Shown: one piece after another, positions 51,301 through 62,149 of the stretch
How the letters are laid out: each line of letters begins with the position of its first letter
Position numbering within the stretch: the stretch's first letter is position 1
Assembly (NCBI GenBank): GCA_013396525.1
Contig: VWYX01000209.1
Location: 747,658-811,657, forward strand
Reading direction: 5' to 3'
Length of the DNA: 64,000 nt
From: Chaetorhynchus papuensis
Lineage: Eukaryota > Chordata > Aves > Passeriformes > Rhipiduridae
Made by a program: the position numbers and the translations under genes
Notes under the pieces: generated by a model
The model's database searches: none
What the model was told of the DNA's origin: nothing
What the model saw: only the letters and a program-made list of their open reading frames with translations

Positions 51301-54300
51301 TGACATTATAAGCATTGTTGAGTAAAATATTTTCCAAACTATGGTCTTTAGTAAATATTTGTAAGTACCAGTGCATTCTCTTTATGATGATCTGTAAAAC
51401 CTACTGACAAGGGTTTGATTTTTTTTGAGGGGTGAAAAAAAAAATTATCACACAGAAAATAGATTCTATAGGTACTTCATATCAGGGATAGATTGATTTA
51501 AGGAAAAGGTCCAGTTCTTCTAAAATGGCTGTTACTGATGGTAGCCACAAGCTTTTATTAACACACACTGTCTAATACACTCCAGGGACTGGCAATTTTG
51601 AAGATGTTAGTTGCCTGAGAAACAGAGATAAAACTAAAAACATTCAGTGTTCTTTGCCTTATCTGTTATGTGCTGTCTTCTTGCTTCTGATGCCAATTCT
51701 TATTCTTATCCAAGCCTGACTTTGAGTAATGTATTACAGCATTAAATACTTTCAGGATCATGGATCAAAAGTGTCATAATTATTGCAAAATGTTTTTAAG
51801 TCAAGTTTCAGTTTATGAATGTATTTGAGCAAATTATTTGGTGTAGTGAGTCCTTCCAAGGGTAATTAATGCTCTGTGCTGGAGTTCTTTCTTATCTTAG
51901 CTGTAGTACATAAGGTCAGATTTTTATACCACAGAAATTAATTAAAGTGATGTTGCCTGGTTTCCTGATGAAACATTACATTTAATGTTAACAGCTTGAG
52001 TCATAGAAAAGAGGAAGAGGTAGCTGACACAAAGTCTTAGGGTCGTCAATGTAGTTGGAACAGCTTATATGCAGAAACTGTCCCAGTAGGTAGTAATTAC
52101 TCTGTACTTAGGGAAAAGGTGGAAGAAACACAGCTTTGGAAGCTGTGGCAGTAGCAAAAAGTTCACATGTGGCAATATATGTGTGAAAGAGAGTTTGTCA
52201 AGTGTCCCCAATACCACTGGACTGTGCTTGCAGTGAGACAAGCAGCAGTGACAAGCAGCATTTGCTTCTGTTTCACAAGAATATTCAATGCCTGCTATGT
52301 ATGTCATATGAGCTTTTGTGCTGGGAGTGCCCTCAATCTGAGATGAATTTCTACACAGATATGTTTTGAGTGCCTTTATGTGTCCTCTTATTTACCCTCC
52401 TTCAGTTCTGTGTCAGTAGCACTGTCTAAGCCCATTTCTTCTTCTCACTTGGAGACACCGGTACTGTTATTTGAGTAGTGGAGTCATTTTTTTTGACAGA
52501 AAGTCAGCAGGAGAGAGCAACTTTAGTTAGTATGCTCCATCTCTAATTCCCACTAGTGCTCCTAACTCCTGTCCTGGGCCTACTTGATCCACAATAACTC
52601 ACACTACTGCACATTTTTTGCTCAGGAAGGTCTAAACAGCCAAGTTCATAAAGGAAGAAGCTTAAAATCAAACACCTTTTTCTTAAACTCAGGATCAGAA
52701 AACTACCAAGGCTTGGACCCTCACAGCGTGCCAAGTAATTCCATTCTGACATCACTTCCTGATGTCCATCCATTTCATTTGTCATATGTAGTTTCCCTGC
52801 AATGCCACATGGCAATGTTAAATTATAAAATCAGTAAGTTATTCGAATGAGAAGGTTTCTTGCACTGCATGATCTGTAATGTACTGGTGTAAGAATGATA
52901 CAGATATGTAAGAAGTATTTTGCGTAACACAGGTGATATTATACTTCCAGAGCCTAATTGCATGTTCCATCTGTACTGCAGGGAGGACAGGGGCATAGTT
53001 ACAAGACTCTTTGGCATGTTGTCTTCTGCAGTGTTGATATGTCATGTCATGCTCTTGGTGTTTCAATCACTGTCAGAAATTTTGAGCCTGTCAGAATTCC
53101 CATGTAACTAATATGACGTTGGTTATAGCTTTTGCATGACACTGGAAAATTAGGGAATGTTTTCATAATGTGTGTTGTGTGGCCTAAGAGGAACTTCAGC
53201 TAAAGTTTCAGTCCAGACAGATCTCTCTACCATTTGCTGAGCAGGGTGACAAGAGCAGAGAATTACAGAGAACTGTTGAATATCAAAAGTATAAAATAGA
53301 ATTTCTGTACAGAGATGCAAACTTAACAATGCTTAATTTGTATTTTCATAAATTAAACAGAGAGAAGCAAGGTAAAACACCATGTAGAGATTTCTGATGT
53401 GCTTACAGCCCTTATGAGTTTATCTAACATGAAGTAAACAAGAAAGGACAGGTCTTTGGTACTTCAGTTGAAAGAAAAATGTAAAAACTTCAGGCTGTGT
53501 TAAATTAGCTGCATCCCATGCCTGTGTCCTGTTTTTTATTGCAGTATTTCAAAACTACGGTGTCCTTTTCAGGAATGAGACTCTCAGCTGTAAAAGTTGA
53601 GGCATGCCTTGGTTATTCATTAACACCAAGACTCAGCCGAGGAAATTTCCTTGTTAGTATGTGCCATGAACTGAAATTAATGGGTAACACCACACTTTCA
53701 AACAAAGTTTAAAGAAGTATTTTGGGTTTGGTTTTTTTTTTCTTTTTTAATTTGAACTTCATTTGCACTATAATAATCAATTATCTAACTTCTACTTAAT
53801 GGAAAAATTCTTGATCTTTTTTATTTTTAAAGCTGTCCTGTAAGACAACAGATACTGAAGTCAGTCAAAAGGTTCCTTCTGTTCTTTTAGGGTGGATTGA
53901 TACACTCTTGAAATACATGTAATGTAACATGTCTTTTGGGACATTCAACACTTTACTAAGAGCTATAAGAACAAGATTGAGCAACAAAGTAATCCCATTT
54001 ATAATTTCTTTTGGCAAGAAGCAAAGAGGCAACTCATAGCTCAAAGACTACACAGAACACAGGAACACAAGGGGAACATAGAGTCTTTGTTTCTGCTGGG
54101 AATAATACAAACCAGCAAAGACTATCTTCAGTTTTGATGGTCATTTTCTGAGGGTAGTTAGGTCCCTGCCTGCAGCTGATGTTAGAAATGCTGAAATATA
54201 AGAAAGCAAAGATAAAATTCGCTCTTCAAAATAAGTCAGCTACTCCATTCTCTGATCTTCATGTCATCTGTCATTGTGCTTTGTCCAGTCTTACATTGAT

Positions 54301-56426
54301 TAAGCAATTTCCTTTTTTCCTTTGTTAAGATGAACATCCTTGCTGTGACTGATACTTGTTATGGTAGTTGGAAGATATGAGTGTAAACCAGGGCACCATT
54401 ATGCTGCACTAGGAATGTGCACTTCACAAGTTCACTGAGTGAGCTTCAGCTTCAAATGTGCTTGTAATCAAATCAGGCTTTTCTTAGTCAGGATCAGTAT
54501 TTCATACTAAAATATTTACTTAGTAGGACCTTTTTGGAAGAGAGAAACATTTTTAATATTACAGACCTCTTTGCGTTGATGACTCAGCTCCCAGTGATTC
54601 ATACTCTACACTCATATTTCACTTAGTTTTCACATCCTGAGGTTCTCAGTCTTGAGATGACACTTCTACATGGCTGGAAGATTTATCACAATGCAGGACA
54701 AAGACAAGCCCATTTGTTTTTCACCTTGGCCTGCCAAAATCCACTCCCTCCTGCTCAGTACTTAGCTATGTGAAACTTGGTGATAAGAAGCTCTGCCTCT
54801 GATTTTGTGACTAGTTCTGCGTAATTCTATTATTGTCACTTAAATGAACAGATAGAGGAAAGAACCCACGCTGAAGAGCCTGCAGTTTAGGTCAGATATG
54901 ATCAAAAAACGTAACAAGAAAATGAAAATAAGAGGAATTATTACTAGTGAAAGGTAATAGGCACCTTGCTTACTAGTATGCATATATTAAGCTCACTGGT
55001 ATCACTAACAGAACACTTTTTGCAGATGCACATTACATTGTGTCTCACAAATTCATGCTGAATGCTGTTGCAGTCTGTGGGCAGTCCAACAGGAAACTGA
55101 TCAGAAGTTAGCAGGACTGGCTAATCTTGGAAATGTACCCAGCAAGGAGATGTTTTGATTTTGAGGAGGCATTGTCTAGATCAGGAAAACAAGAGAGTTT
55201 TAGAAAATGTGGCAGACAAAACAGAGAAACAAAAGTTATCAGTAAATCTGAAATCCCCATCTTTGAAATCCCCATCTATGATATTAAAACTTGCATGATA
55301 CATGTTTGAAACACCTGTTAACAAAAAGAAATGTCCAGAAAGTCAGAATGCTACAGACTATATCTCAGGAATCAGTATAAGGGACTCTAAGGGTGCTGGG
55401 CATTTTCTGACACCGTAGCAGAGTTAAATCTCTAGCAACCAATAATCTTCAGTTGAACAGCTCTTGAACATAGCAGTATGATAAAGCTTACTTTGTGCCA
55501 GGTCTCTTTCATGCAGAAATGTCATTATTTGACCTCCACTCACAAAGGGTCCACTGCATGTTGACAGCATGTCTTTCAGTACAATGTGTAAAGCAGACCA
55601 AAGAGCAGTTCACACAGAGTGTTGGCACACTGTGTTTCACAGCTGTGCAGTCTATGTGTCATCAGCATGCCTGGAGTAGTCAGTTAAGTTCTGTCATGGA
55701 CTGTACATATATACCATTACTTTGGCTTGCAGAGTGCTCACACAGTCCCTGTTCTCTAAAAGACTATAGAGAGTACCTATAAAGGTGAAGGATTATGCAA
55801 GTCACCATGGGAAACAGATAACTGGATTTGGGCTTAGCCCCTTCTTCATGGAATCATTTCCTTCACTGCTGTAAAAGGGCAAAGTTGGAAGGGAAGAGGG
55901 CAGTACTCAGATTCCCTGCTGAGACTGGGCTGTGAGGGACATTTTTCTTGTGGCAGCATTGCACTGTACAGCCTCAGCCCTCTTTAGGGACAATGCTGCT
56001 GGTCAGCCATCAGTAGGGCTTGTCCTGTTGGTGAGTGTGATGAGGTTTTCGTGTAGTAGGATGTCCCACTGAGCCAAGACAGCTGGAGGTTAATGGCCTG
56101 GAAAATTCAGAACATGAAATTTGCTCACTGTCTTAACACCTGCAAGGATTGTCATCCCAGCTGCTGCTGCTAGTGAGCAACACACAAAAGGAGGCTCAGC
56201 ATGGCTGCCTGTGAGAACTCATGTGCATGCAGCTGTATGGGGCAGCTGGTTTTTTCATGTGACTAAATTCTGAGAATAACTTAGAAACTTACTAAGCCTT
56301 ACTAAGCTTACTATTACTAACTTTAAATAATGATGTGTGCTACTAATGTTGTGTAGCACACAACATTATGTAAAGATGGTGAAGGTTATTTCATAACTAA
56401 TTCATAGCTAATATGAAAGCCAGGAA
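48311..56426. other. AT-rich intergenic DNA
   Basis: No gene, RNA or repeat family recognised. Small items are a 15-bp direct duplication at 55,250-55,279 and a perfect 11-bp inverted repeat at 56,344-56,368. Confidence 0.6.
56344..56368. repeat. Perfect inverted repeat, 11-bp arms and 3-base loop
   Basis: TAATGTTGTGT, loop AGC, then ACACAACATTA. It lies 58 bases left of the assembly gap. No transcript context is visible. Confidence 0.85.
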
Positions 56427-57131
56427 NNNNNNNNNNNNNNNNNNNNNNNNNNNNNNNNNNNNNNNNNNNNNNNNNNNNNNNNNNNNNNNNNNNNNNNNNN
56501 NNNNNNNNNNNNNNNNNNNNNNNNNNNNNNNNNNNNNNNNNNNNNNNNNNNNNNNNNNNNNNNNNNNNNNNNNNNNNNNNNNNNNNNNNNNNNNNNNNNN
56601 NNNNNNNNNNNNNNNNNNNNNNNNNNNNNNNNNNNNNNNNNNNNNNNNNNNNNNNNNNNNNNNNNNNNNNNNNNNNNNNNNNNNNNNNNNNNNNNNNNNN
56701 NNNNNNNNNNNNNNNNNNNNNNNNNNNNNNNNNNNNNNNNNNNNNNNNNNNNNNNNNNNNNNNNNNNNNNNNNNNNNNNNNNNNNNNNNNNNNNNNNNNN
56801 NNNNNNNNNNNNNNNNNNNNNNNNNNNNNNNNNNNNNNNNNNNNNNNNNNNNNNNNNNNNNNNNNNNNNNNNNNNNNNNNNNNNNNNNNNNNNNNNNNNN
56901 NNNNNNNNNNNNNNNNNNNNNNNNNNNNNNNNNNNNNNNNNNNNNNNNNNNNNNNNNNNNNNNNNNNNNNNNNNNNNNNNNNNNNNNNNNNNNNNNNNNN
57001 NNNNNNNNNNNNNNNNNNNNNNNNNNNNNNNNNNNNNNNNNNNNNNNNNNNNNNNNNNNNNNNNNNNNNNNNNNNNNNNNNNNNNNNNNNNNNNNNNNNN
57101 NNNNNNNNNNNNNNNNNNNNNNNNNNNNNNN
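56427..57131. other. Assembly gap of 705 N
   Basis: Run of N with no sequence information. The long open frame spanning it is an artefact. It sits at the left edge of the retroviral-repeat region. Confidence 1.
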
Positions 57132-57673
57132 GCTGCTAGAGTATTTTCGCAGAGAAATCCTTCAGCTCTCTAGTGTTTTGTGTGAGAACTCTGTCTTTCC
57201 CATGCATGCTAGCCTAAACAATGTTACCGTTTTGTAAACTCTTTTGCACCTGCAGTTGTTTTTCACAGATGGCGGTTTTTTGGTTAGGAAAACAACTGTC
57301 TGTTACGTGCTCAGATCTTGGACCAGTCCCTCGGGGGGTGGTTGGCCCGAGGAACCAATTACTTTGTGACACCTAGCACTTTTGCGAACTAACTTATAAA
57401 AACCTCGGAAATTCAAATCTCGGCTCGTCTGCCGTTTTCTATGGATTGACTCAGGTGGTTTTTTCTATGCATCCGTGTTGCACAGCGACACAAAACCAGA
57501 TAGTCCTTCCAGTCAAACCTTAGAAAAATCATCACAGATTGTAAGTCTGCTGATGAGGCTGATGGATCATTTGAGCATCCAAGAACAGACATCTTGGTAT
57601 CACTCCTATCCCACTCCTGTGGTCAAAACCATCTGATGTACCATCTGGTGTTTCTTGTCTAGCTGTGGCCACT
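57132..57673. other. Unclassified segment between gap and solo LTR
   Basis: Contains ACCAATTAC (about 57,352) and CTTATAAAAACC (about 57,390) on the plus strand, spaced like a CCAAT/TATA promoter, in a CpG-bearing context. It could be part of another LTR cut by the gap; ends are not definable. Confidence 0.35.
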
Positions 57674-57679
57674 GTCTAG

Positions 57680-58296
57680 TGTTGTGTACGCCTGGCAGTC
57701 CTGGTTGCCCTTGACCCAGGCACCGACCTCCCAATACCCAAGAGCTCACTCCGAGAGCGGCGGTCTCGGGGCTTCGCGTGGGTGGCTCACGCCAAGATGA
57801 GGTGGTCCGGGTGAGAAGCTGACGAGGCACAGTGGAAATAAGGCGATGAGGCAAAGGGCTGCGAGAGGGGGGGGTCTCCCCCTGTGGTCTCCTTTACTGA
57901 CGGAATAGGCAAACAGATCTGGGCAGGAGAAGGATGGAGGGAGAACTCCGAGGAGCTTGGGGTGTGCAAGGGGTTTTAAGGGAGACAAGAACTGGGAGGA
58001 GTTGAGGGGCTTAGCCAATGGAGTATGGGGTAAGGGGAGGGTACAAGGGTTCAGGGTCCAATTAAAACACTTGAGGGGAGGGTCCAATAAACAATAACCA
58101 ATGAAACATCGAATGTGACAGAACTTTCCAGAATCGTGGGTTGGGTTAGAACCCTGGGCACGCCTTCCTTCTGGAAGAAAAGGTGGGTCTCAGACCCTGG
58201 TCCTGCCCACCGAATCCTCCTCCAGGGAGGAGTCTTCCTCTTCAGAGCTGGAGCTGCAATGGGTGGTGGCAATGTCCAAGGGTAGAACCTCCCACA
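57680..58296 (-). mobile_element. Solo retroviral LTR with 6-bp target duplication
   Basis: A 617-bp block reading TGTGGGAGG...ACACAACA on the minus strand (TG...CA ends), flanked by perfect GTCTAG at 57674-57679 and 58297-58302. Inside, on the minus strand, are CCAAT-related motifs (CATTGGCTAAG, CATTGGTTATTG), a TATA-like CCTTAAAACCCC and AGTAAAGG as a possible poly(A) signal downstream, the order expected of U3-R-U5. No coding region or second LTR adjoins it. The TGTGGGAGG start resembles gammaretroviral LTRs, while 6-bp duplications are more usual for alpha/beta types, so the class is left open. Confidence 0.75.
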
Positions 58297-58302
58297 GTCT
58301 AG

Positions 58303-61126
58303 CACTTCAGATAATGGCTAAACCCCACCCCACAGCCTCCCTCCCACCCCGACGTACTACATATGCAGCTGAGTGTGTTGTTCTCAGAAAAACAAAATCA
58401 TTCTAGGTTTTGGGGGGCGTGACTGCATGAACTTTGCAGAGCAACACATTCTATGGGTACACTTAAGGTGTCTTCCCTGACAGCTCTCCCTAGAAAGCGG
58501 TGAAGGAGACAGTATGAAGATATATGGGAATGTACATCTTCTCAGCAATATTTGAGACTGATAACAGTGCTTATAAAAGTGCTTTTTCTTTTGCTGTTTC
58601 CACAGTTGTACAGAATAGACATCAGTGTCAAGGGACCAACAGTACAAGAAGATCCACTGGCTGGAAGTCAAAACTAGTTTAATTCAGGCTTGAAGTAAGG
58701 CATGAATTTTTAACAATAAAGCAAATTAATAACTGGAAATCACACTTTCTCAGAGAGTCTTCATCTGCATAATTGGAGGCTTGTTAAAAAGTAGTGCAGA
58801 AATGCTCAAGCAGGAGGTACAGGCTTGATGCAGAAATTGCTGAGTATGTTTCTCTGACCTTACAGGAATTCAGTTTCTGTCCTGTCTGTCCTCAGAAGCT
58901 CTGTGCGAAGTAATTAAACAAAACACTTCATCAGTATCACATAAGCTGCCCTTAAAGTTATTACCCTCAGATCAAATACTAGCAAACCCAAACAAATTTA
59001 ACCAATACTTGCAGGTTCACACACATTTTGGCTAATGCTGACACTTTCTGATATCTGAGATAGGTTAGTACTGTCATGTTTGGAGGGGTAAACAGTGCAC
59101 AAAAACTGGGACACACTGCAGGAGTCAAGTGGTGAGATGAGTCAGTCTAGGAAGCCAAACAAGGATAAAACCATTCACTTACTTTTTTGATAGGGCTGGT
59201 TTTATGTCAGCTTAACTCTGCGATCAAGCTGTCAAACAAGCACCAATAGTGTTGGAAGAGAAACAAGCACAGAAGAATGGAGAGAGAAGTAGGGCAGCTG
59301 GATAATCCAACCACTGTCTTCAGCAATAGCTAAAATTATAGTTCATGTGTACTGTACCCTAACCCTGAGACCTGTTTTTTTAAGCAGACAGGGTAGCCAC
59401 TTGAATCCACTTCCTCTTTTCTTGTGGCAAAGATGAGTAAGAGCTGATGTTATTTTTGTTAGTATTCATTGTTTGTACTGTGTTGGTGCCTCATGGGCCA
59501 TCCTGTGCAACTATCCATTAACTGGGAATTATTCCCCACCCCCCCATATTTGATTTCCTTATGATAGATGTAATGGCTGGTGAGTTCCATCCCTTAATGC
59601 TGGCAAGATGGAACATATGTAAGGCTTGTCAAATGACATGGCATTCAGACACTAAAATGATGGGGCAAAGTGTAAACACATAAACAATTAGGGAGAAGAG
59701 ATTTGCTTCTGGAATTATCTGTGTCTCAGATCAGAAAAAATGGTTGATCCTGAACCAGGATAATTTCTTAAGCCCTCAGACAGCTGCATGGCAGTGAGTA
59801 AGAATGTGAGAAGGCCAGAATGACAAGCAGCAGGCCAGGAAAAGCAGGGAGGCAGGAGCTTCTCAGGCAAACTTCATCATTGAAATAAAAGCATTACTGA
59901 GTCATTCCCCCTTTTTTTGTGATGAGAAAATACCAGAAGATACTTAATTTAGGACACAGTATCCAAGTACGACCAGAATTTAAGTGACTATAATGATAAT
60001 AATGCATCAAAACTAAATAGAATGCCTCAAACACTGCAGCTATACAAAGATGGGCTTGATGCCTATGTGCTTTCCCACTGTGCAGTATTGTCGGTTGTCA
60101 TCTTGTTTTCCTAACTTTCTACTATTCTACCAATTTTACTATCTTGTTTTCTTACAGAAAAAATGTCATCATTGAGTAGTTAGGAAGGAGCATAACTCAG
60201 CTTCTTGGTTCACAGCCTGCCTCTTCCCTTTCGGTATCTCTGTTTTGATGTATTTCCCATAGCAATCTTTCTGCTTTCAGTAGGTATCAGCTCTGATCAT
60301 TCTCTTTTGGAACCATTCCTCTATTTGAATAAAATATCTGTTCTTAGACATGTCTGAAAATGTGGTGTGAACTGCTAAACAGACTACCTATATTTTCCTC
60401 ACACCTTTTAAAGAATTGAATCTTTGAGTCAGGACACTTTTTGTCACCAAAATTTCACACCTAAGGGCTGATTTTTGTTTTCTGGTTGTGAAGGGAATTG
60501 AGAGGTGGCTTTAAAAGACACTGACATAGGTAACAATATCAGCTAATGCAGACTTCAGTTCCAGGGCTTAATGTACAGTTTGCTTCATCACTGTGAAGCT
60601 ATGGAATTGGTCAGTTTTATTTATATAATCCTGTTGAGCACTGTTGTACGGCACCCTTCTAAGAGAGTACTTCTGATTTGTTTCTTTTTTTTAAGGGTTA
60701 CGCAGTTAACTTCTTCAGTGGGTATATATCAAAGTTCCCAGATTTGTACATGGTGTGATTGTCACCGTCCTGGCTGGACACCCATCCTAAGAGTACATCC
60801 CAACTTCTCCCTTGTGCAAGCTATGATATCTCTTCAACCCTTTTCTGAGGGAGGAGGTTTGCAGCCCCAGAAGTGGGGACACAAGTGGCTTGAGACACCT
60901 CCCTGGCAGGGGCAAAAAGCCACTGTCTCCCTGAGCTGTGTGGGCGAGCCTCTGCCAGGACTGACTCACAGAGGCCTGCTCTTTCCACACTGTTGCAGGA
61001 GGAGATGCAGGTGCTTTGTGAGGTATTAGCTCCTGTGCATCCCCCTCTCCCAGACTTTTCCATTCCAAGACCATTCCTCGGTGAGAAGTTGTGTCAGGGA
61101 CTGAAGTCGTGTCTAAGGCCCTGCCA
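58303..61126. other. Intergenic DNA with one GC-rich patch
   Basis: No recognised gene. From about 60,750 to 61,090 the sequence is GC-richer and open in two overlapping minus frames and one plus frame, but none resembles a known protein and no splice chain is evident. It may be a repeat or part of the adjoining retroviral element. Confidence 0.45.
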
Positions 61127-61674
61127 TGTTTGGTCCGCTGCTGTGCACGTTGACCAGATAATGAAGAACATACAATGAAGAAAACCTTATTGTTTAACTG
61201 GTGGGAACTTGACCCTTGGGAGAAACAATGTATTGGTCAATCAATGGGACATTCACCTGTGAAAGAGGAACAGTACACAATGGAGCTGCTGTTAGCATGG
61301 AGGTGGTATCGTGAGCCATTGTGGCCTCATCTTATGTGCTGGCCACGTGGGAGATGACATTGTGACTGGAAAAATTCCACTCCGGAGGAGGAGATATAAG
61401 GCCTGGTTCTGGGGTGGAGGGGTGAGAAGGACAAAATGAATGCCATTTCAGTCCGAGGGATGCCCTGATTGAGCCCTGTCTTCCTGCCCCTCCCGCCTGA
61501 GCACCTGAGCACCTGAGCACCATGCTTCATCTGCTTCTTTTGCTCAGCAGCTTTTCAAGAATCATGGGGTCAGTATGTATTGTTTGCTACAGCAACTAAT
61601 ACAATAAATTTGTTTTGCAATAACAATTGCATTTCAGATTTTTTGCACATGGGCATCCTCCAGAACTCATAACA
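61127..61674 (+). mobile_element. 5' LTR of an endogenous retrovirus
   Basis: Placed immediately before a primer-binding site. Ends in AACA at 61,671-61,674; a matching TGTT start lies at 61,127, giving about 548 bp, though the left border is uncertain. Internal signals are a TATA box (ATATAAG, 61,394-61,400) and AATAAA at 61,603-61,608. Three copies of the 8-bp unit CTGAGCAC lie at 61,497-61,520 in the presumed R region. Confidence 0.65.
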
Positions 61675-61678
61675 CTAT

Positions 61679-61696
61679 TGGCAATGAGGATGGGAT
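61679..61696 (+). other. Retroviral primer-binding site, tRNA-Ser(GCT) type
   Basis: TGGCAATGAGGATGGGAT, five bases after the LTR end. It matches the complement of the 3' end of tRNA-Ser(GCT), TGGCGACGAGGATGGGAT, except for CGAC to CAAT. Both differences fall at CpG sites and are the changes expected from methyl-C decay. Confidence 0.72.
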
Positions 61697-61819
61697 GCCC
61701 AGAGCACAAAAACTGACACTATTTTGAGTGCGTGTAAGTGAAAAACTAACTCATGTTTGAATGTGAGTAAGAGAGAAACTGACATAAACATGTACAGGGC
61801 TTCAGTAGTGGGGTGTGTG

Positions 61820-62120
61820 GTTTTACCAAGAGCATGGGTGAGTAGGGGCACCAAGAGATGTTGTTCCTTGTGTGTGAGATAAGAACAGAACCTGATCAGT
61901 GGAGTGTAGCTACCCCAGGAGAGGCTGTTCTGTGATCAGCAGGTTGCGTGGTTGCACCAAGAGAGTGAAACGCGTAGCTTCACTGCTGTTCTCCGTGTAT
62001 GTGTGGGAGAAAGGAACAAGGTTTAGTCAGCGAAGCATGGAGCTGCACCAAGAGAGCGAAGCACATAGCTGCACTGAGAGACGCTGTTCCGTGTGTGCGT
62101 GTGGCATACGGGAGGTCAAG
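61820..62120 (+). repeat. Diverged tandem repeats in the retroviral leader
   Basis: ACCAAGAG recurs at 61,825, 61,850, 61,956 and 62,047. The later copies are followed by GCTGTTCYGTGTRTG-like text and then GGTTTAGTC or GATTTAGTC. Units are imperfect and of uneven length. Confidence 0.6.
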
Positions 62121-62149
62121 ATTTAGTCCGGGTACCCAGTCATGTTTGG

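Noticed and set aside
56413..57237. 274-residue open frame, the longest in the window
   Set aside because: It runs through the N gap; only a few codons at each end are real sequence.
57746..58305. Overlapping minus-strand open frames
   Set aside because: They lie within the solo LTR, whose ends and target duplication explain the segment.
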